64,000 nucleotides of DNA, taken from the NCBI RefSeq assembly GCF_001548375.1, contig NZ_AP017295.1, positions 3,258,501 through 3,322,500 on the forward strand, read 5' to 3'. Made by a program: the position numbers and the translations under genes. The stretch is from Nostoc sp. NIES-3756 (lineage in GTDB: Bacteria > Cyanobacteriota > Cyanobacteriia > Cyanobacteriales > Nostocaceae). Below the pieces are notes generated by a model. The model was not told where the DNA came from. It was given only the letters and a program-made list of their open reading frames with translations, and made no database searches. Below, in pieces: positions 8,017 through 19,061 of this stretch; position 1 is the stretch's first letter; each line of letters begins with the position of its first letter.

Positions 8017-9150
8017 ATGAGCAAATGGCAACATCGAGCGCAATTAGGATACTTAATTGTAGATAAAGTTTGGCAGACTATACGGGGTTACGGATACATA
8101 GTTACAAGTGGCTTAAAGGTGCGGAATGTTCGCAGCTTTGTCAGTTTGTGGTTGGTAGGGATTATTTTCAGTACAGCGATCGCAGCTTGTTCACAAAGCA
8201 GATATGCAGGAGCATCTGACGTTAGGCTGAAGCTTGTTTCTTTTTCAGTTACTAAAGCTGCACACGATCAGATAATACCTAAGTTTGTCGAGAAGTGGAA
8301 GCAAGAACACAACCAAAACGTCACCTTTGAACAGAGTTACGGTGGTTCTGGCGCACAAACCGAAGGTGTCATCAAAGGTACACAAGAGGCAGATATAGTA
8401 CACTTAGCATTGCCTCTAGATGTCAACAAAATTGAGCAAGCTGGTTTGATTAAAACAGGTTGGGAAAATAGATCGCCAAGAAATGGTATTCTGAGTAGAT
8501 CAGTTGCGGCGATCGTTACTCGTGCAGGCAACCCTAAAGGTATCAATAGTTGGCAAGACTTAGCCAAAGATGGCGTAACCCTGATTGCAGCTAACCCTAA
8601 AACCTCTGGTATTGCTATTTGGGAATTTCTCGCTTTGTGGGGTTCGGTAACTCTTACGGGTGGCGATGAAGAAGCAGCCTTAAATTATGTCACTAAAGTA
8701 TATAAGAATACGCCAATTCTCACAAAAGATGCCCGTGAAGCCAGCGATTTATTTTTCCAAAAAAATCAGGGTGATGTTTTAATCAACTACGAAAACGAGG
8801 TAGTGTTAGCGGAAAACAATGGCTCGAAGCTGCCCTATAAAGTACCACAAATCAATATTTCTATCGACAACCCCGTAGCTATAGTTGATAAAAACGTTGA
8901 TAAGCATGGTACAAGAGAAGTTGCACAAGCATTCGTTGATTTCTTATATTCAACCGAAGCCCAGCGCGAATTTGCTAAATTACAATATCGTCCTGTCAAT
9001 CCCACTGTTACCCAAGAAGTAGCAGCAAAACATCCGAAAATTGACACCTTATTTACATCTCAAGATTTAGGTGGTTGGGATTTGATTCAGCAGAAATTTT
9101 TCGACAATGGCGCAATTTTTGATAAAGTGCAAGCTGCCAAAAAAGCATGA
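8017..9150 (+). CDS. sbpA: Sulfate-type ABC transporter substrate-binding protein (SbpA-like)
   Basis: A 377-residue lipoprotein of the sulfate/thiosulfate-binding family: QSYGGSGAQ, GTQEADIVHLALPLDVN, ANPKTSGIAIWEFLALWG, GDVLINYENEV and YRPVNP follow the family order. A lipobox (STAIAAC) gives a lipidated Cys at residue 58. That implies an unusual 40-residue stretch before the signal helix, so a GTG start at 8119 is possible. The ATG at 8017 fits the ribosome binding site better than the GTG at 8011. Two ligand-loop regions differ from enterobacterial SbP from memory: YDPTREL is replaced by FSVTKAA and GARGSTN by DAREASD. No cys transporter genes are nearby; pstS follows after 64 bp. Ligand specificity is therefore uncertain. 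Confidence 0.82.
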   Translation: MSKWQHRAQLGYLIVDKVWQTIRGYGYIVTSGLKVRNVRSFVSLWLVGIIFSTAIAACSQSRYAGASDVRLKLVSFSVTKAAHDQIIPKFVEKWKQEHNQNVTFEQSYGGSGAQTEGVIKGTQEADIVHLALPLDVNKIEQAGLIKTGWENRSPRNGILSRSVAAIVTRAGNPKGINSWQDLAKDGVTLIAANPKTSGIAIWEFLALWGSVTLTGGDEEAALNYVTKVYKNTPILTKDAREASDLFFQKNQGDVLINYENEVVLAENNGSKLPYKVPQINISIDNPVAIVDKNVDKHGTREVAQAFVDFLYSTEAQREFAKLQYRPVNPTVTQEVAAKHPKIDTLFTSQDLGGWDLIQQKFFDNGAIFDKVQAAKKA

Positions 9151-9214
9151 AGTTCTCAGTGCTGCATTTTATCAAGTAGCTTCAGCATTTAAGTTAATTA
9201 CATTTGTATAGCTT

Positions 9215-10213
9215 ATGAGCTTTCGTCGTTTATATAATGGCTGTTACATCACAAGTTTAATGCTAATTGCCAGCAGTATCAGTGCTTGTAACAGTGGACA
9301 AGAATTAAGAAGTCAAGTCAGTATTGATGGTGCGGCTGTTGGTTTTCCGATTTCTCTAGCCGTTGCGGAAGAGTACGGTAAAGTTAAACCTGAAGCACAA
9401 GTAAGCGTTGCTTCCAGTGGTACTGGTGGCGGTATTAGTAAGTTTTGTAATGGCGATATTGATATCGTTGGTGCTTCTCGTACCATTAGAGATGAAGAAA
9501 TCAAAAAATGTCAAAGTAAGAACATTGACTTTGTAGAGTTACCCATCGGTTTAGATGGAATTGCAGTTATTGCTAACCGTCAAAATAACTTTGCCAAATG
9601 TCTAACCATTAAGGAGTTAGATAAAATTTGGGGTGCTAAATCAGATGGAAAAATTTTGACTTGGAATCAAGTTAATCCTAAGTTTCCTAATCAAAAACTC
9701 AAGTTATACGCCCCTGCTTCTGATACAGGAACATTCGATTATCTAACTCAATCTGTGACAGGTAAAGCGAAGAACGGGCGCACAGATTATACCCCTAGTC
9801 ACAATCAAAACCTACTAGTGCAAGGAGTATCAGGTGATGTTACAGCCTTGGGTTATGTAGGCATATCTTATTACATCCAAAACCAAGACAAACTGAATTT
9901 AGTGGCGGTAGAAAGTCCTCAAGGAAAGTGTGAAAAACCTGTTCCAGTCGATAACGTGATCAAAAATGTCTACACGCCTTTGTCTCGTCCTTTATTTATC
10001 TATGTCAGTAAAAAGTCTTTAGATAGTAAGCCAGCAGTCAAAGAGTTTGTAGATTTCTATTTAGATAATTCTTGGAAATGGGTGGATAGTGTTGGTTATG
10101 TGGCGTTACCAGATGAAGCCTATGTCAAAGTGAAACAGAAGTTTGCTAAAGGGGAAACTGGTACAAAATTTAAAAAAGCCAAACCAGGGGAACCAATCAC
10201 CAACTTTATTTAA
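9215..10213 (+). CDS. pstS: Phosphate ABC transporter substrate-binding protein PstS
   Basis: A 332-residue lipoprotein (lipobox SISAC, lipidated Cys25) of the PstS family. Phosphate-binding segments are visible: DGAAVGFPIS near residue 38, SSGTGGGISKFCNGDIDIVGASR near 68-90, and APASDTGTFDYLTQ near 168. It captures phosphate in the periplasm for PstCAB. It heads the pstSCAB run: pstC starts 26 bp later on the same strand. Confidence 0.93.
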   Translation: MSFRRLYNGCYITSLMLIASSISACNSGQELRSQVSIDGAAVGFPISLAVAEEYGKVKPEAQVSVASSGTGGGISKFCNGDIDIVGASRTIRDEEIKKCQSKNIDFVELPIGLDGIAVIANRQNNFAKCLTIKELDKIWGAKSDGKILTWNQVNPKFPNQKLKLYAPASDTGTFDYLTQSVTGKAKNGRTDYTPSHNQNLLVQGVSGDVTALGYVGISYYIQNQDKLNLVAVESPQGKCEKPVPVDNVIKNVYTPLSRPLFIYVSKKSLDSKPAVKEFVDFYLDNSWKWVDSVGYVALPDEAYVKVKQKFAKGETGTKFKKAKPGEPITNFI

Positions 10214-10239
10214 TTTAAGCTTGATTCATCACCATTGTC

Positions 10240-11178
10240 ATGCAAAATATCAATCGAGACGATTTATATCAAAGACGTGAACAATCACTCGAAAAAAATG
10301 CCTCTGAAGATATTTTAGAAAAGATTATCGGGGTAGTTTTATTTGCTTGTGCTTTAGTATCTGTTATTACTACTTTTGGCATTGTTGTCATTATCTTTCA
10401 GGAAACATGGGGATTTTTCCAAGAAGTTTCCTTTGCCCAATTCTTCCTTGATACTAAGTGGACACCACTGTTTGCCGATAGACACTTTGGCGTTTGGCCT
10501 TTGATTAATGGTACGTTGTTAACAACAGCGATCGCAATGGCTGTTGCTATTCCTCTTGGTTTATCTTCGGCAATTTATTTGAGTGAATACGCTCAACCCA
10601 AAGTAGCAGCAATTTTACGTCCAGCAGTAGAACTTTTAGCCGGGATACCAACTGTAGTCTATGGTTATTTCGCGCTATTATTCGTCACCCCATTGCTACG
10701 AAATATAATTCCTCTAGAATTATTCAACGCCTTAAGTGCAGGATTAATGATGGGAGTAATGATTACTCCTACCGTTGGTTCTATTAGTTTAGATGCTATT
10801 CACGCCGTTCCCCGTTCTTTGCGAGAAGGCGCTTACGCTTTAGGTATCACTAAATTAGAAGCTATTTTTAGAGTTGTGCTTCCATCTGCACTTTCGGGAA
10901 TTATCGCTTCAATTATTCTGGGTGTTTCTCGCGCCGTGGGTGAGACGATGACTGTTGTTATTGCGGCGGGACAACAACCAAGAATTACTATTAACTTCGC
11001 GGAATCTGTAGAAACCATGACAGCCTATATGGCTCAAATTTCTGGTGGAGATAGCCCTAGAGGAAGTCTGAATTTTCAGACTTTATATGCAGTAGGCGCT
11101 CTTTTGTTTTTAATTACCCTAGCTTTAAATATTTTTAGTTACTGGGTTGCTAATCGTTTTAAAGAAAAGTACGACTAA
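10240..11178 (+). CDS. pstC: Phosphate transporter permease PstC
   Basis: A 312-residue permease with six predicted helices preceded by a polar N-terminus. The EAA loop reads [26 protein letters not shown] (about residues 197-222), followed by [14 protein letters not shown], both typical of PstC. Its gene sits between pstS and pstA with a 6-bp gap to pstA, indicating one operon. PstC and PstA together form the inner-membrane phosphate channel. Confidence 0.94.
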   Translation: MQNINRDDLYQRREQSLEKNASEDILEKIIGVVLFACALVSVITTFGIVVIIFQETWGFFQEVSFAQFFLDTKWTPLFADRHFGVWPLINGTLLTTAIAMAVAIPLGLSSAIYLSEYAQPKVAAILRPAVELLAGIPTVVYGYFALLFVTPLLRNIIPLELFNALSAGLMMGVMITPTVGSISLDAIHAVPRSLREGAYALGITKLEAIFRVVLPSALSGIIASIILGVSRAVGETMTVVIAAGQQPRITINFAESVETMTAYMAQISGGDSPRGSLNFQTLYAVGALLFLITLALNIFSYWVANRFKEKYD

Positions 11179-11184
11179 TTAAGT

Positions 11185-12084
11185 ATGGCTACAAGTTATC
11201 AACGTGATGATCAATTGGATTCAACGGCGGAATTTACTGACAATATTGAGAGAAGGGAAATCTTAGGTAAAGTATTTGAACTACTCTTTTTATTCGGTTT
11301 ATTGATTGGCTTATTCGTCCTAGCATTACTGCTTTTTGATATACTCAAAGACGGATTAGGTAGATTTTTAACACCAGGTTTTTTAACAGAAACTCCTTCC
11401 CGTTTTCCAGATGAAGGCGGTATACGCCCGGCAATTATCAGTAGCATTATCTTAGGAATTGTTGTAATTGCAGTCACAGTTCCTATTGGTGTGGGAGCAG
11501 CTTTGTATTTAGAAGAGTATGCGCCGAGAAATTGGTGGACAGCAATTATTGAGATTAATATTAGCAATCTCGCCGGAGTACCTTCTATTGTTTATGGGCT
11601 GCTAGGTTTAGGAGTTTTTAATTACTTACTAGGCTTTGGCCCGGCTTTAATTTCTGGCGCTTTAACTCTATCTTTACTGTCTTTACCAGTCATTATTGTC
11701 ACAGCTAGAGAAGCAATTCGCGCCGTTCCCAACTCCCTAAGATATGCGTCTTACGGGTTAGGTGCTACCAAATGGAAAACTATTAGTAGCCATGTCGTAC
11801 CCTATGCTGTTCCCGGTATTCTCACCGGAGTGATTATTTCCATATCCCGTGCTATCGGTGATGCAGCTTCTCTTCTTGTTGTTGGTGCTGTAGGTTTTCT
11901 CACCTTCAACCCTGGTTTATTCCAGAGATTTATGGCGTTACCCATTCAAATCTACAGTTACATTACTCGTCCAGAGCCAGGATTTGCTAACGCCGCCGCC
12001 GCCACAATTATTGCGTTGTTACTCTTGATTTTGGTGTTGAATGGTGTAGCCATTTATATTAGACAACGCTTCATTATTCGTTAA
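11185..12084 (+). CDS. pstA: Phosphate transporter permease PstA
   Basis: A 299-residue permease with six predicted helices. The family-defining segments are NLAGVPSIVYGLLGLGVF (about 131-148), the EAA loop RYASYGLGATKWKTISSHVVP (about 187-207) and SRAIGDAASLLVVGAVGF. It starts 6 bp after pstC and is followed after 36 bp by pstB, whose ATG has the ribosome binding site AGGAG. Confidence 0.94.
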   Translation: MATSYQRDDQLDSTAEFTDNIERREILGKVFELLFLFGLLIGLFVLALLLFDILKDGLGRFLTPGFLTETPSRFPDEGGIRPAIISSIILGIVVIAVTVPIGVGAALYLEEYAPRNWWTAIIEINISNLAGVPSIVYGLLGLGVFNYLLGFGPALISGALTLSLLSLPVIIVTAREAIRAVPNSLRYASYGLGATKWKTISSHVVPYAVPGILTGVIISISRAIGDAASLLVVGAVGFLTFNPGLFQRFMALPIQIYSYITRPEPGFANAAAATIIALLLLILVLNGVAIYIRQRFIIR

Positions 12085-12120
12085 TTCATCAGGCATTTAT
12101 ACATACTAGGAGATTAACAA

Positions 12121-12951
12121 ATGCCCTATAGCAGCAATGGTAGAAGTCAATCAGATAGTGCCACGCTAGAACAACAAAATACAGTCTTTAATGTTGAAGG
12201 TGTGAAAGTATATTATGGGGGATTTTTAGCACTTCTAGATGTCTATTTGCAGATTCCGCAAAAACAAATAGCGGCTTTTATTGGGCCTTCTGGATGTGGT
12301 AAAAGCACCCTGCTACGTTGCTTCAACCGCATGAATGATTTGATTCCAGGCGCTAAGGTAGAAGGTAGGTTACATTACCGCGATCGCAATATTTACGACC
12401 CCAAAATTAACCCTGTTAAATTACGTCGTCAAGTAGGAATGGTTTTTCAAAGACCAAATCCATTTCCTAAATCAATATACGAAAATATCGCTTTCGGCCC
12501 CCGTGCCAATGGTTATAAAGGTAATATTGATGAGTTAGTTGAAGACTCACTCAGACGCGCCGCTATTTGGGATGAAGTCAAAGACAAACTCAAAGAGAAG
12601 GGTACAGCTTTATCTGGTGGACAACAACAAAGACTCTGCATAGCTAGAGCGATCGCTATGAAACCAGATGTATTATTAATGGATGAACCTTGCTCTGCAC
12701 TTGACCCTATTTCCACTCGTCAAGTAGAAGAACTCTGTCTAGAACTCAAAGAGCAATATACCATCATTATGGTGACACATAATATGCAGCAAGCCTCTAG
12801 AGTGGCAGACTGGACAGCCTTCTTCAATACAGAAATAGATGCAGGTGGGAAACGTCGCGGGAAGTTAGTAGAATTTAGCCCTACAGAACAAATGTTTAAT
12901 TCTCCTAACACTAGAGAAGCACAAGAATATATTAGTGGCCGCTTCGGTTAA
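12121..12951 (+). CDS. pstB: Phosphate transporter ATPase PstB
   Basis: A 276-residue ABC ATPase with Walker [10 protein letters not shown] (residues 55-63, Lys61), the PstB-specific stretch [31 protein letters not shown] (Q-loop), signature [14 protein letters not shown] and Walker [14 protein letters not shown]. It ends YISGRFG as PstB proteins do. It powers phosphate import by PstSCA and is the last gene of the cluster; no phoU follows within the window. A strong hairpin terminator lies 27 bp downstream. Confidence 0.96.
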   Translation: MPYSSNGRSQSDSATLEQQNTVFNVEGVKVYYGGFLALLDVYLQIPQKQIAAFIGPSGCGKSTLLRCFNRMNDLIPGAKVEGRLHYRDRNIYDPKINPVKLRRQVGMVFQRPNPFPKSIYENIAFGPRANGYKGNIDELVEDSLRRAAIWDEVKDKLKEKGTALSGGQQQRLCIARAIAMKPDVLLMDEPCSALDPISTRQVEELCLELKEQYTIIMVTHNMQQASRVADWTAFFNTEIDAGGKRRGKLVEFSPTEQMFNSPNTREAQEYISGRFG

Positions 12952-12977
12952 TTTCTAGCAATATTGCAACATCTCAT

Positions 12978-13020
12978 AAACTGGTTTTCTTGACTCTTAC
13001 TGAAGAAAACCAGTTTTTTT
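12978..13020 (+). terminator. Rho-independent terminator of the pst cluster
   Basis: A perfect 14-bp inverted repeat (AAACTGGTTTTCTT and its complement) with an 11-base loop, running into seven or more T residues. It ends the pstSCAB transcript and separates it from the convergent peptidoglycan-binding gene. Confidence 0.92.
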
Positions 13021-13054
13021 GATGTTTTTAACAAAAATTAGCTGAGAAAAGCCT

Positions 13055-13477
13055 TTATCGAAGCGCTGCTAAAGTTCTATTTCCGATAACTCCGTCTGCT
13101 TTTAATCCTCTGGACTTTTGAAATTTAATTACTGCAGCGCGTGTCTTATTATCAAACACACCATTTACACTGGCGGTATAAAATCCTTTTTGCTTTAACA
13201 AGTTTTGAGCAGTTTTAACTTCCTCTCCTCTACTACCTACTTTAACGATGCTTCCACTCTGGGCTACATTATTAGACTTGTGTTTGATATTAGCCTTGTG
13301 CAGAGAGCGAGCTATTTTCGTTGTATGAGTTTTTTGGCTAGCTTGCGCTACATGGGTAGTATTAGCAGTGTGAGTAGCAGTATTAGCAGCGTGATTTTTA
13401 TCTTTAGTCACGGAGTATCCAGGTAAAGCAGTAGCTAGGGCTAAAGCAGGTGCTAATGCAATTACTTTCCAATTCAT
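13055..13477 (-). CDS. Secreted peptidoglycan-binding domain protein
   Basis: A 140-residue protein (ATG at 13477; the longer TTG start at 13495 overlaps the ribosome binding site GAAGGA). It has a signal peptide (residues about 1-22, VIALAPALALATALPGYS), a His/Thr/Ala-rich linker (about 25-65, e.g. NTATHTANTTH), then one PG_binding_1 domain: VGSRGEEVKTAQNLLKQKGF, VNGVFDNKTRAAVIKFQKSRG, DGVIGNRTLAAL. The domain probably anchors it to the cell wall in the periplasm. No catalytic domain is attached. Confidence 0.85.
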   Translation of the reverse strand: MNWKVIALAPALALATALPGYSVTKDKNHAANTATHTANTTHVAQASQKTHTTKIARSLHKANIKHKSNNVAQSGSIVKVGSRGEEVKTAQNLLKQKGFYTASVNGVFDNKTRAAVIKFQKSRGLKADGVIGNRTLAALR

Positions 13478-13947
13478 AACGTTGTTCCTTCTCAAATATC
13501 AGATAGTTTACATTTTGATGAAAAGAGCTTCTGAACTAAGGCTTGTGCCTTATTCAACTCTTTCTGATAGACTAGATTCAGGTTGTATTTCAACCATGAG
13601 CTATAGCATCACACGTTTGATTGACAGATTTATTGCAGAGTTATGTCAAAAGTGTGAATTATTTATCAAGGATTGTATTGCACTAATTTTTACTCTAAAT
13701 TGCTGCAAATATATCTAAAAATTTTCTTAAACTATTAATCTTTGATAACTATCAAGGTCTTCAAAAAATAAGCTTACTAGTAATAAATGCTATATTTATA
13801 ACCGTATAAATGGGGGTGAGTCTCACTTAATTGCCTAAAGTCGTAGCATATCTGGTATTTACTCAATGTCATTCACCACAAGCTGATTAAATTGAGGTGA
13901 AAAATAAAAACAAAACGCTACACTTAATAAATATAGGCAGGTGTGTA
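13478..13947. other. Intergenic region, no convincing gene
   Basis: These 470 bases lie between divergent genes. One frame is open from 13482 to 13718, but its product (Ile/Cys-rich, starting inside the upstream region of the minus gene) has no coding character I can support. The region is AT-rich and should hold both promoters. Confidence 0.5.
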
Positions 13948-14193
13948 ATGGTACAAGAAATTAGAGCAAATGAACCGCAGTTTATTTGTATCATTCCAGT
14001 AGCAAAAGTTACAGGCAACCAAGATGAAGAGGTTATAGCTTTTGGTGTGTCTACAAATGATGCGAAAAATCAAGGTGAGCAATTATTAACTTCTACATAC
14101 AACTTTAACCAAACACAAATATGGGAATTGATGCAGCAGGCGCGAATTGAGCCGATCGCTCAGTGGTGCGCCCCGCAAAAACACCAAGATTAA
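13948..14193 (+). CDS. Small protein of unknown function upstream of the TPL-like gene
   Basis: An 81-residue protein starting at the ATG at 13948, which has an AGGCAGG ribosome binding site; an earlier in-frame start at 13897 looks less likely. The product, MVQEIRANEPQFICIIPV to WCAPQKHQD, is soluble and mixed alpha/beta, with IAFGVSTNDAKNQGEQLL in the middle. No family was recognised. It lies 83 bp before the tyrosine phenol-lyase-like gene on the same strand, so the two may be expressed together. Confidence 0.5.
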   Translation: MVQEIRANEPQFICIIPVAKVTGNQDEEVIAFGVSTNDAKNQGEQLLTSTYNFNQTQIWELMQQARIEPIAQWCAPQKHQD

Positions 14194-14264
14194 CTGTTTT
14201 AGTCTTTACGATCGCAGGTTGTAGCTACCACAATGGTATGCACAAATTCTTCAGCCTCGATTAA

Positions 14265-15686
<1,422 letters not shown>

Positions 15687-16047
15687 TCAACTGCATAAGT
15701 TGAAACGCCTTGCTTGTATTCATGACTGAACCAAAAATTCCTTTTCTTAAAGATGATAAAACCTGATTTAGCCTAGACTTTCATATCATGTCCGCTTAAA
15801 CACTTATCATATAGTGGGGATTGGTAATGGGAGAAAACAATTACCCATTACCCATTACCTATTACCGACTAAAGCAAGCATATCGTAAGTAATTAGCCGG
15901 ACTTGATATTATTCTTTAAATTATTGTTTGGTGTTGTGGTTCCATAGCAGTTACCAGATTGAAGGAGCAACAGCCTTTTAGCCTGTCACCTGCTATATAA
16001 ACCACAATTTGTCCGCATGAGTTCAAAATGCTGACATTCATTATTTA
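15687..16047. other. Intergenic region with TAATGGG inverted repeat
   Basis: 361 bases without a gene. An inverted repeat of the TAATGGG / CCCATTA type (GGTAATGGG at 15823-15831 and CCCATTACC at 15851-15859) can fold into a hairpin about 140 bp after the TPL-like gene. The remainder is AT-rich and should hold the promoter of the next module. Confidence 0.6.
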
Positions 16048-17544
16048 ATGCAAGTATGTGACTCAAAATTTCAGCAAATGCGAGGCGAAGCAGTAACTAT
16101 GAATGCTGCATCAATTTCAAGGTATTGGACGATTTGGCGAATCAATCTTGCTAACCCACAGGTAGGATATAAACCGTTCGACTTGTCTCTAGCGCGAGAT
16201 TTTTTTCAGCAACTAGTTAATCATCGCCCAAATGATGATATCCAATGTACTCTGCTAGGCGATTTCTACGCTAATCATCCGGCTGGAGTGGATGTAGTTC
16301 ACCGTGGTTTGGCTGGTTTGTGTTTACGGTGCTATGTTTCCTACCCAATCGTTAAAGCCTGTCAAAAAATTGATAGCCTTTTCAGTGGGGAAAAATCCTT
16401 CACTTATCAAGATTTATTAAGCTGTGTTCTGGATGATGACGGTAACAAGTTAGTGATTTTGGATAGCGATCGCAAAATTCAATTAGTCTTAGATCAACGT
16501 GGCATTCCACAAACAGCAACTTATAAATTGTTTACAGTGGAAATATTACGTAAATTTAAACATGACTCGCAATTAAGCATGAGTCTAGATAATTGGGCAT
16601 ACTTGCAAACAAAACAAAATCCAGAACTGAGGAAGTTTTTATCAGAATTTGGTTTTCAGTCTCATAGTGATTGGTCATTATTAAATAGGGTTAGGGCTAA
16701 ACAATTAGAACGTTTAACTGAGCGATCGCGCCAATTAATTGCCGCATTTCATGCAGTTTATCGGCGAGATAGACGGGAGAAAAAACAGATAGAAATGGGT
16801 AAATGTCCAGACCCTACTAATGCTCAGTTACAGGAAATTATGTCTTGCTTGCAACAAGAAGACATTATTATTAATACTACAGATGAGTTAAAAACTGAAC
16901 TCAAACAAGTAGCCAGCCAACTACGACAATATGACATTTGGAGTTGCCGAGAACCTTTAGAAATTCCAGACTACGATACCGGATTCTACACTCTAAGAAA
17001 AGATTTACCTACAGTTTCTTACGATGAATCTAATTTAGAGCAACAAGAATTTCTAGAATTTTTACATCAACAATTCCAAGCGATTTTGTCTGAGGCGATC
17101 GCCCAAGAAATTATAAATACAATTACTAAATTACAAAATAGTAAAAGTTATGCTCCATTTGCTCAGAAATATCTACCTGGATTACAACTATATTATTGTG
17201 ATTATAAATCCTTAAAAGAAATTGCTCCACTTTTAGGAATGACAAGCTGGGATCAAACACGACGAATTTTAAATCCTGGTGAACTGTTGAATAAGGTACG
17301 TACATTAACAGTGCAGAAGCTACTTGATACTATCTTACAAAAAGCTCATGCTAAAGGTTTAACTAAAATTCCCCCTGAACCCGAATATCTTAAAACCTTG
17401 GCTGAGGAAATTGAAACTTTTGTTGACGTAGAAGTTTTTATTGAAGCAGGAGAAGAAATTAGAGCAGGTAAAAACCGTTCTTTAAATAGCTTGTATGCTC
17501 AAAAACTCCGGTGTTATTTAGAAACCCTGCTAATTGCCAGCTAG
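16048..17544 (+). CDS. Putative HTH (sigma-region-4-like) protein, first gene of CHAT/STAND module
   Basis: A 498-residue cytoplasmic protein that I do not recognise as a named family. The C-terminal part (about residues 370-430) reads YLPGLQLYYCDYKSLKEIAPLLGM then SWDQTRRILNPGELLNKVR. This has the spacing of a sigma-70 region 4-type helix-turn-helix (EIA, LG, R at the usual places). The middle (about 205-255) is very basic and helical, RAKQLERLTERSRQL and YRRDRREKKQ. In cyanobacteria sigma-like proteins are often found next to DUF1822 and CHAT genes, as here: the DUF1822 gene begins 39 bp downstream. Start choice is uncertain; ATGs at 16078 and 16099 are alternatives. It may regulate the module, which is inference. 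Confidence 0.6.
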   Translation: MQVCDSKFQQMRGEAVTMNAASISRYWTIWRINLANPQVGYKPFDLSLARDFFQQLVNHRPNDDIQCTLLGDFYANHPAGVDVVHRGLAGLCLRCYVSYPIVKACQKIDSLFSGEKSFTYQDLLSCVLDDDGNKLVILDSDRKIQLVLDQRGIPQTATYKLFTVEILRKFKHDSQLSMSLDNWAYLQTKQNPELRKFLSEFGFQSHSDWSLLNRVRAKQLERLTERSRQLIAAFHAVYRRDRREKKQIEMGKCPDPTNAQLQEIMSCLQQEDIIINTTDELKTELKQVASQLRQYDIWSCREPLEIPDYDTGFYTLRKDLPTVSYDESNLEQQEFLEFLHQQFQAILSEAIAQEIINTITKLQNSKSYAPFAQKYLPGLQLYYCDYKSLKEIAPLLGMTSWDQTRRILNPGELLNKVRTLTVQKLLDTILQKAHAKGLTKIPPEPEYLKTLAEEIETFVDVEVFIEAGEEIRAGKNRSLNSLYAQKLRCYLETLLIAS

Positions 17545-17583
17545 CAAACTTAACATATTTCATTGAATGTGAGGATGAAACTA

Positions 17584-18630
17584 ATGATGAAAACCGATGA
17601 CAATACCAACAACTTGAGATTATTAGTACCTGAATTAATTTGGTTAGAACCAGAAGACTTTGACCTAGCAAGAAACCTGAGTCAGCAGGTAATAGGTGAA
17701 TTTCAACAGTGGCAAGCTTATCTTAATGTACTAGCAGCATTAGGATTTTCTCAATGGCTGCACCAGCATCTACCAGAGCAAACTATTAATCAAGACAATC
17801 AGACTATTGATAATTTTAATCATATTCAATTAGGCGAATTTAAGTTTTATTTAATCGTCACAGAACATCTACTAGATGAATTAGTAGTCATACCTGAAGA
17901 TACTATTGTTAAGCCAAGTTCAGTTGCTCATATATATGTAATTATTGAAATATTAGAAGAACAAGCTGGAGTGATTATTCGAGGCATTCTCCGTTACGAC
18001 CAGCTGATCAGTTATCGAGATAGGATGAATTTGCCATCAAGGAATAGTTTTTATCAAATTCCCTTAGCAGAATTTGACCCAGAACCCAATCATATTTTAT
18101 TCTACTGTCGTTTTTTAGCTGCCCAAATGATTCCTTTGCCGCAAGCCCAAACTATCAATAACACAGAAAATTTGCCACAATTGTTAGCTAACACTAAAAC
18201 AAAATTAAGCCAATGGCTACAAAGCATTTTCCCAGAAGAATGGCAGTTAGTTGATGCACTGATTAATCCTGAAGTTAATTTAGCCTTGAGTACCAGAACC
18301 AACGCTGATACTATCAAGCGAGGTAAAATTATTAATTTAGGAATGCAACTTGGTAACTATCCTGTTGTTATGTTAGTAAATATTCAACAACAACCGGAAG
18401 AAAAACTACGTGTATTAATTCAGTTACACCCAACCGGAGGGGCAAAATTCTTAAGTCCTAACCTCAAGCTAACTTTATTATCAAAAGCAGGAAAATTGCT
18501 ATGCGAAGTCACATCTAGAAGCCACGACAGTTACATCCAACTCAATCCTTTTCATGGAGATAAAGGAAAACAGTTTAGTGTTGAGGTTAGTTTAGATAAT
18601 ATTAAAATTAGAGAAGCCTTTGAATTATAG
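17584..18630 (+). CDS. DUF1822 family protein
   Basis: A 348-residue protein (ATG at 17584 with GAGG nine bases upstream; ATG 17575 is an alternative). The N-terminus RLLVPELIWLEPEDFDLA and the following QQWQAYLNVLAALGFSQWL are the DUF1822 signature, a family largely restricted to cyanobacteria. No transmembrane helix and no catalytic motif can be seen. The C-terminal third is beta-rich (LRVLIQLHPTGGAKFL, LLSKAGKLLCEVTSRS). Its place between an HTH protein and a CHAT/STAND/WD40 protein, all on one strand, is a recurrent cyanobacterial arrangement in my recollection. Function is unknown. Confidence 0.8.
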   Translation: MMKTDDNTNNLRLLVPELIWLEPEDFDLARNLSQQVIGEFQQWQAYLNVLAALGFSQWLHQHLPEQTINQDNQTIDNFNHIQLGEFKFYLIVTEHLLDELVVIPEDTIVKPSSVAHIYVIIEILEEQAGVIIRGILRYDQLISYRDRMNLPSRNSFYQIPLAEFDPEPNHILFYCRFLAAQMIPLPQAQTINNTENLPQLLANTKTKLSQWLQSIFPEEWQLVDALINPEVNLALSTRTNADTIKRGKIINLGMQLGNYPVVMLVNIQQQPEEKLRVLIQLHPTGGAKFLSPNLKLTLLSKAGKLLCEVTSRSHDSYIQLNPFHGDKGKQFSVEVSLDNIKIREAFEL

Positions 18631-19061
18631 TATAGCAGAGAATAGGAAACAAGTCTAAATATTTTTGCTTTCGGAGTTCTTCGGCTAGACGATTAAGATG
18701 AGAATAATTAATTGCCGATTAACGCCGATAAAATAATTGATATTTTTCTCCAAAAATAAATGTAGTGTTTCTTAATCTACTGAGGTACTAAGTAAAACTG
18801 GGTAAACCTCTGCGTTACTCCGCGCTTTCCTTAGCGTCACTCTGCGTTTCAAAATATTTGTTCCATACCTCATTTAAGTAAGAATCTCTCTAATATTTTT
18901 GAAAGCACTGCGTTGGATAGTGAGTGCAGCCAAGTCAAAATGGGCAGCAGGAGAGAAGAAATGACAAGAGATCATAAAGGTATCTAGCGTAAATACGCAA
19001 AAAGTTATAAATTCAGCTTGTAGGTAAAAGCCCCTCTATCCCTCAGCATAAATATTTATAT
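18631..19061. other. Intergenic region before the CHAT-STAND-WD40 gene
   Basis: 431 bases without a supported gene. It contains a degraded interspersed repeat (about 18800-18855, words CTCTGCGTT, CCGCGCTTTCC, GCGTCACTCTGCG), also seen at 4880-5010 and 63225-63290. No terminator after the DUF1822 gene and no clear ribosome binding site before 19062 were found, so cotranscription of all three module genes is possible but not shown. Confidence 0.5.

Noticed and set aside
13482..13718. Possible small gene of 78 codons
   Set aside because: No ribosome binding site, no recognisable domain and it lies in the promoter region of the divergent peptidoglycan-binding gene.
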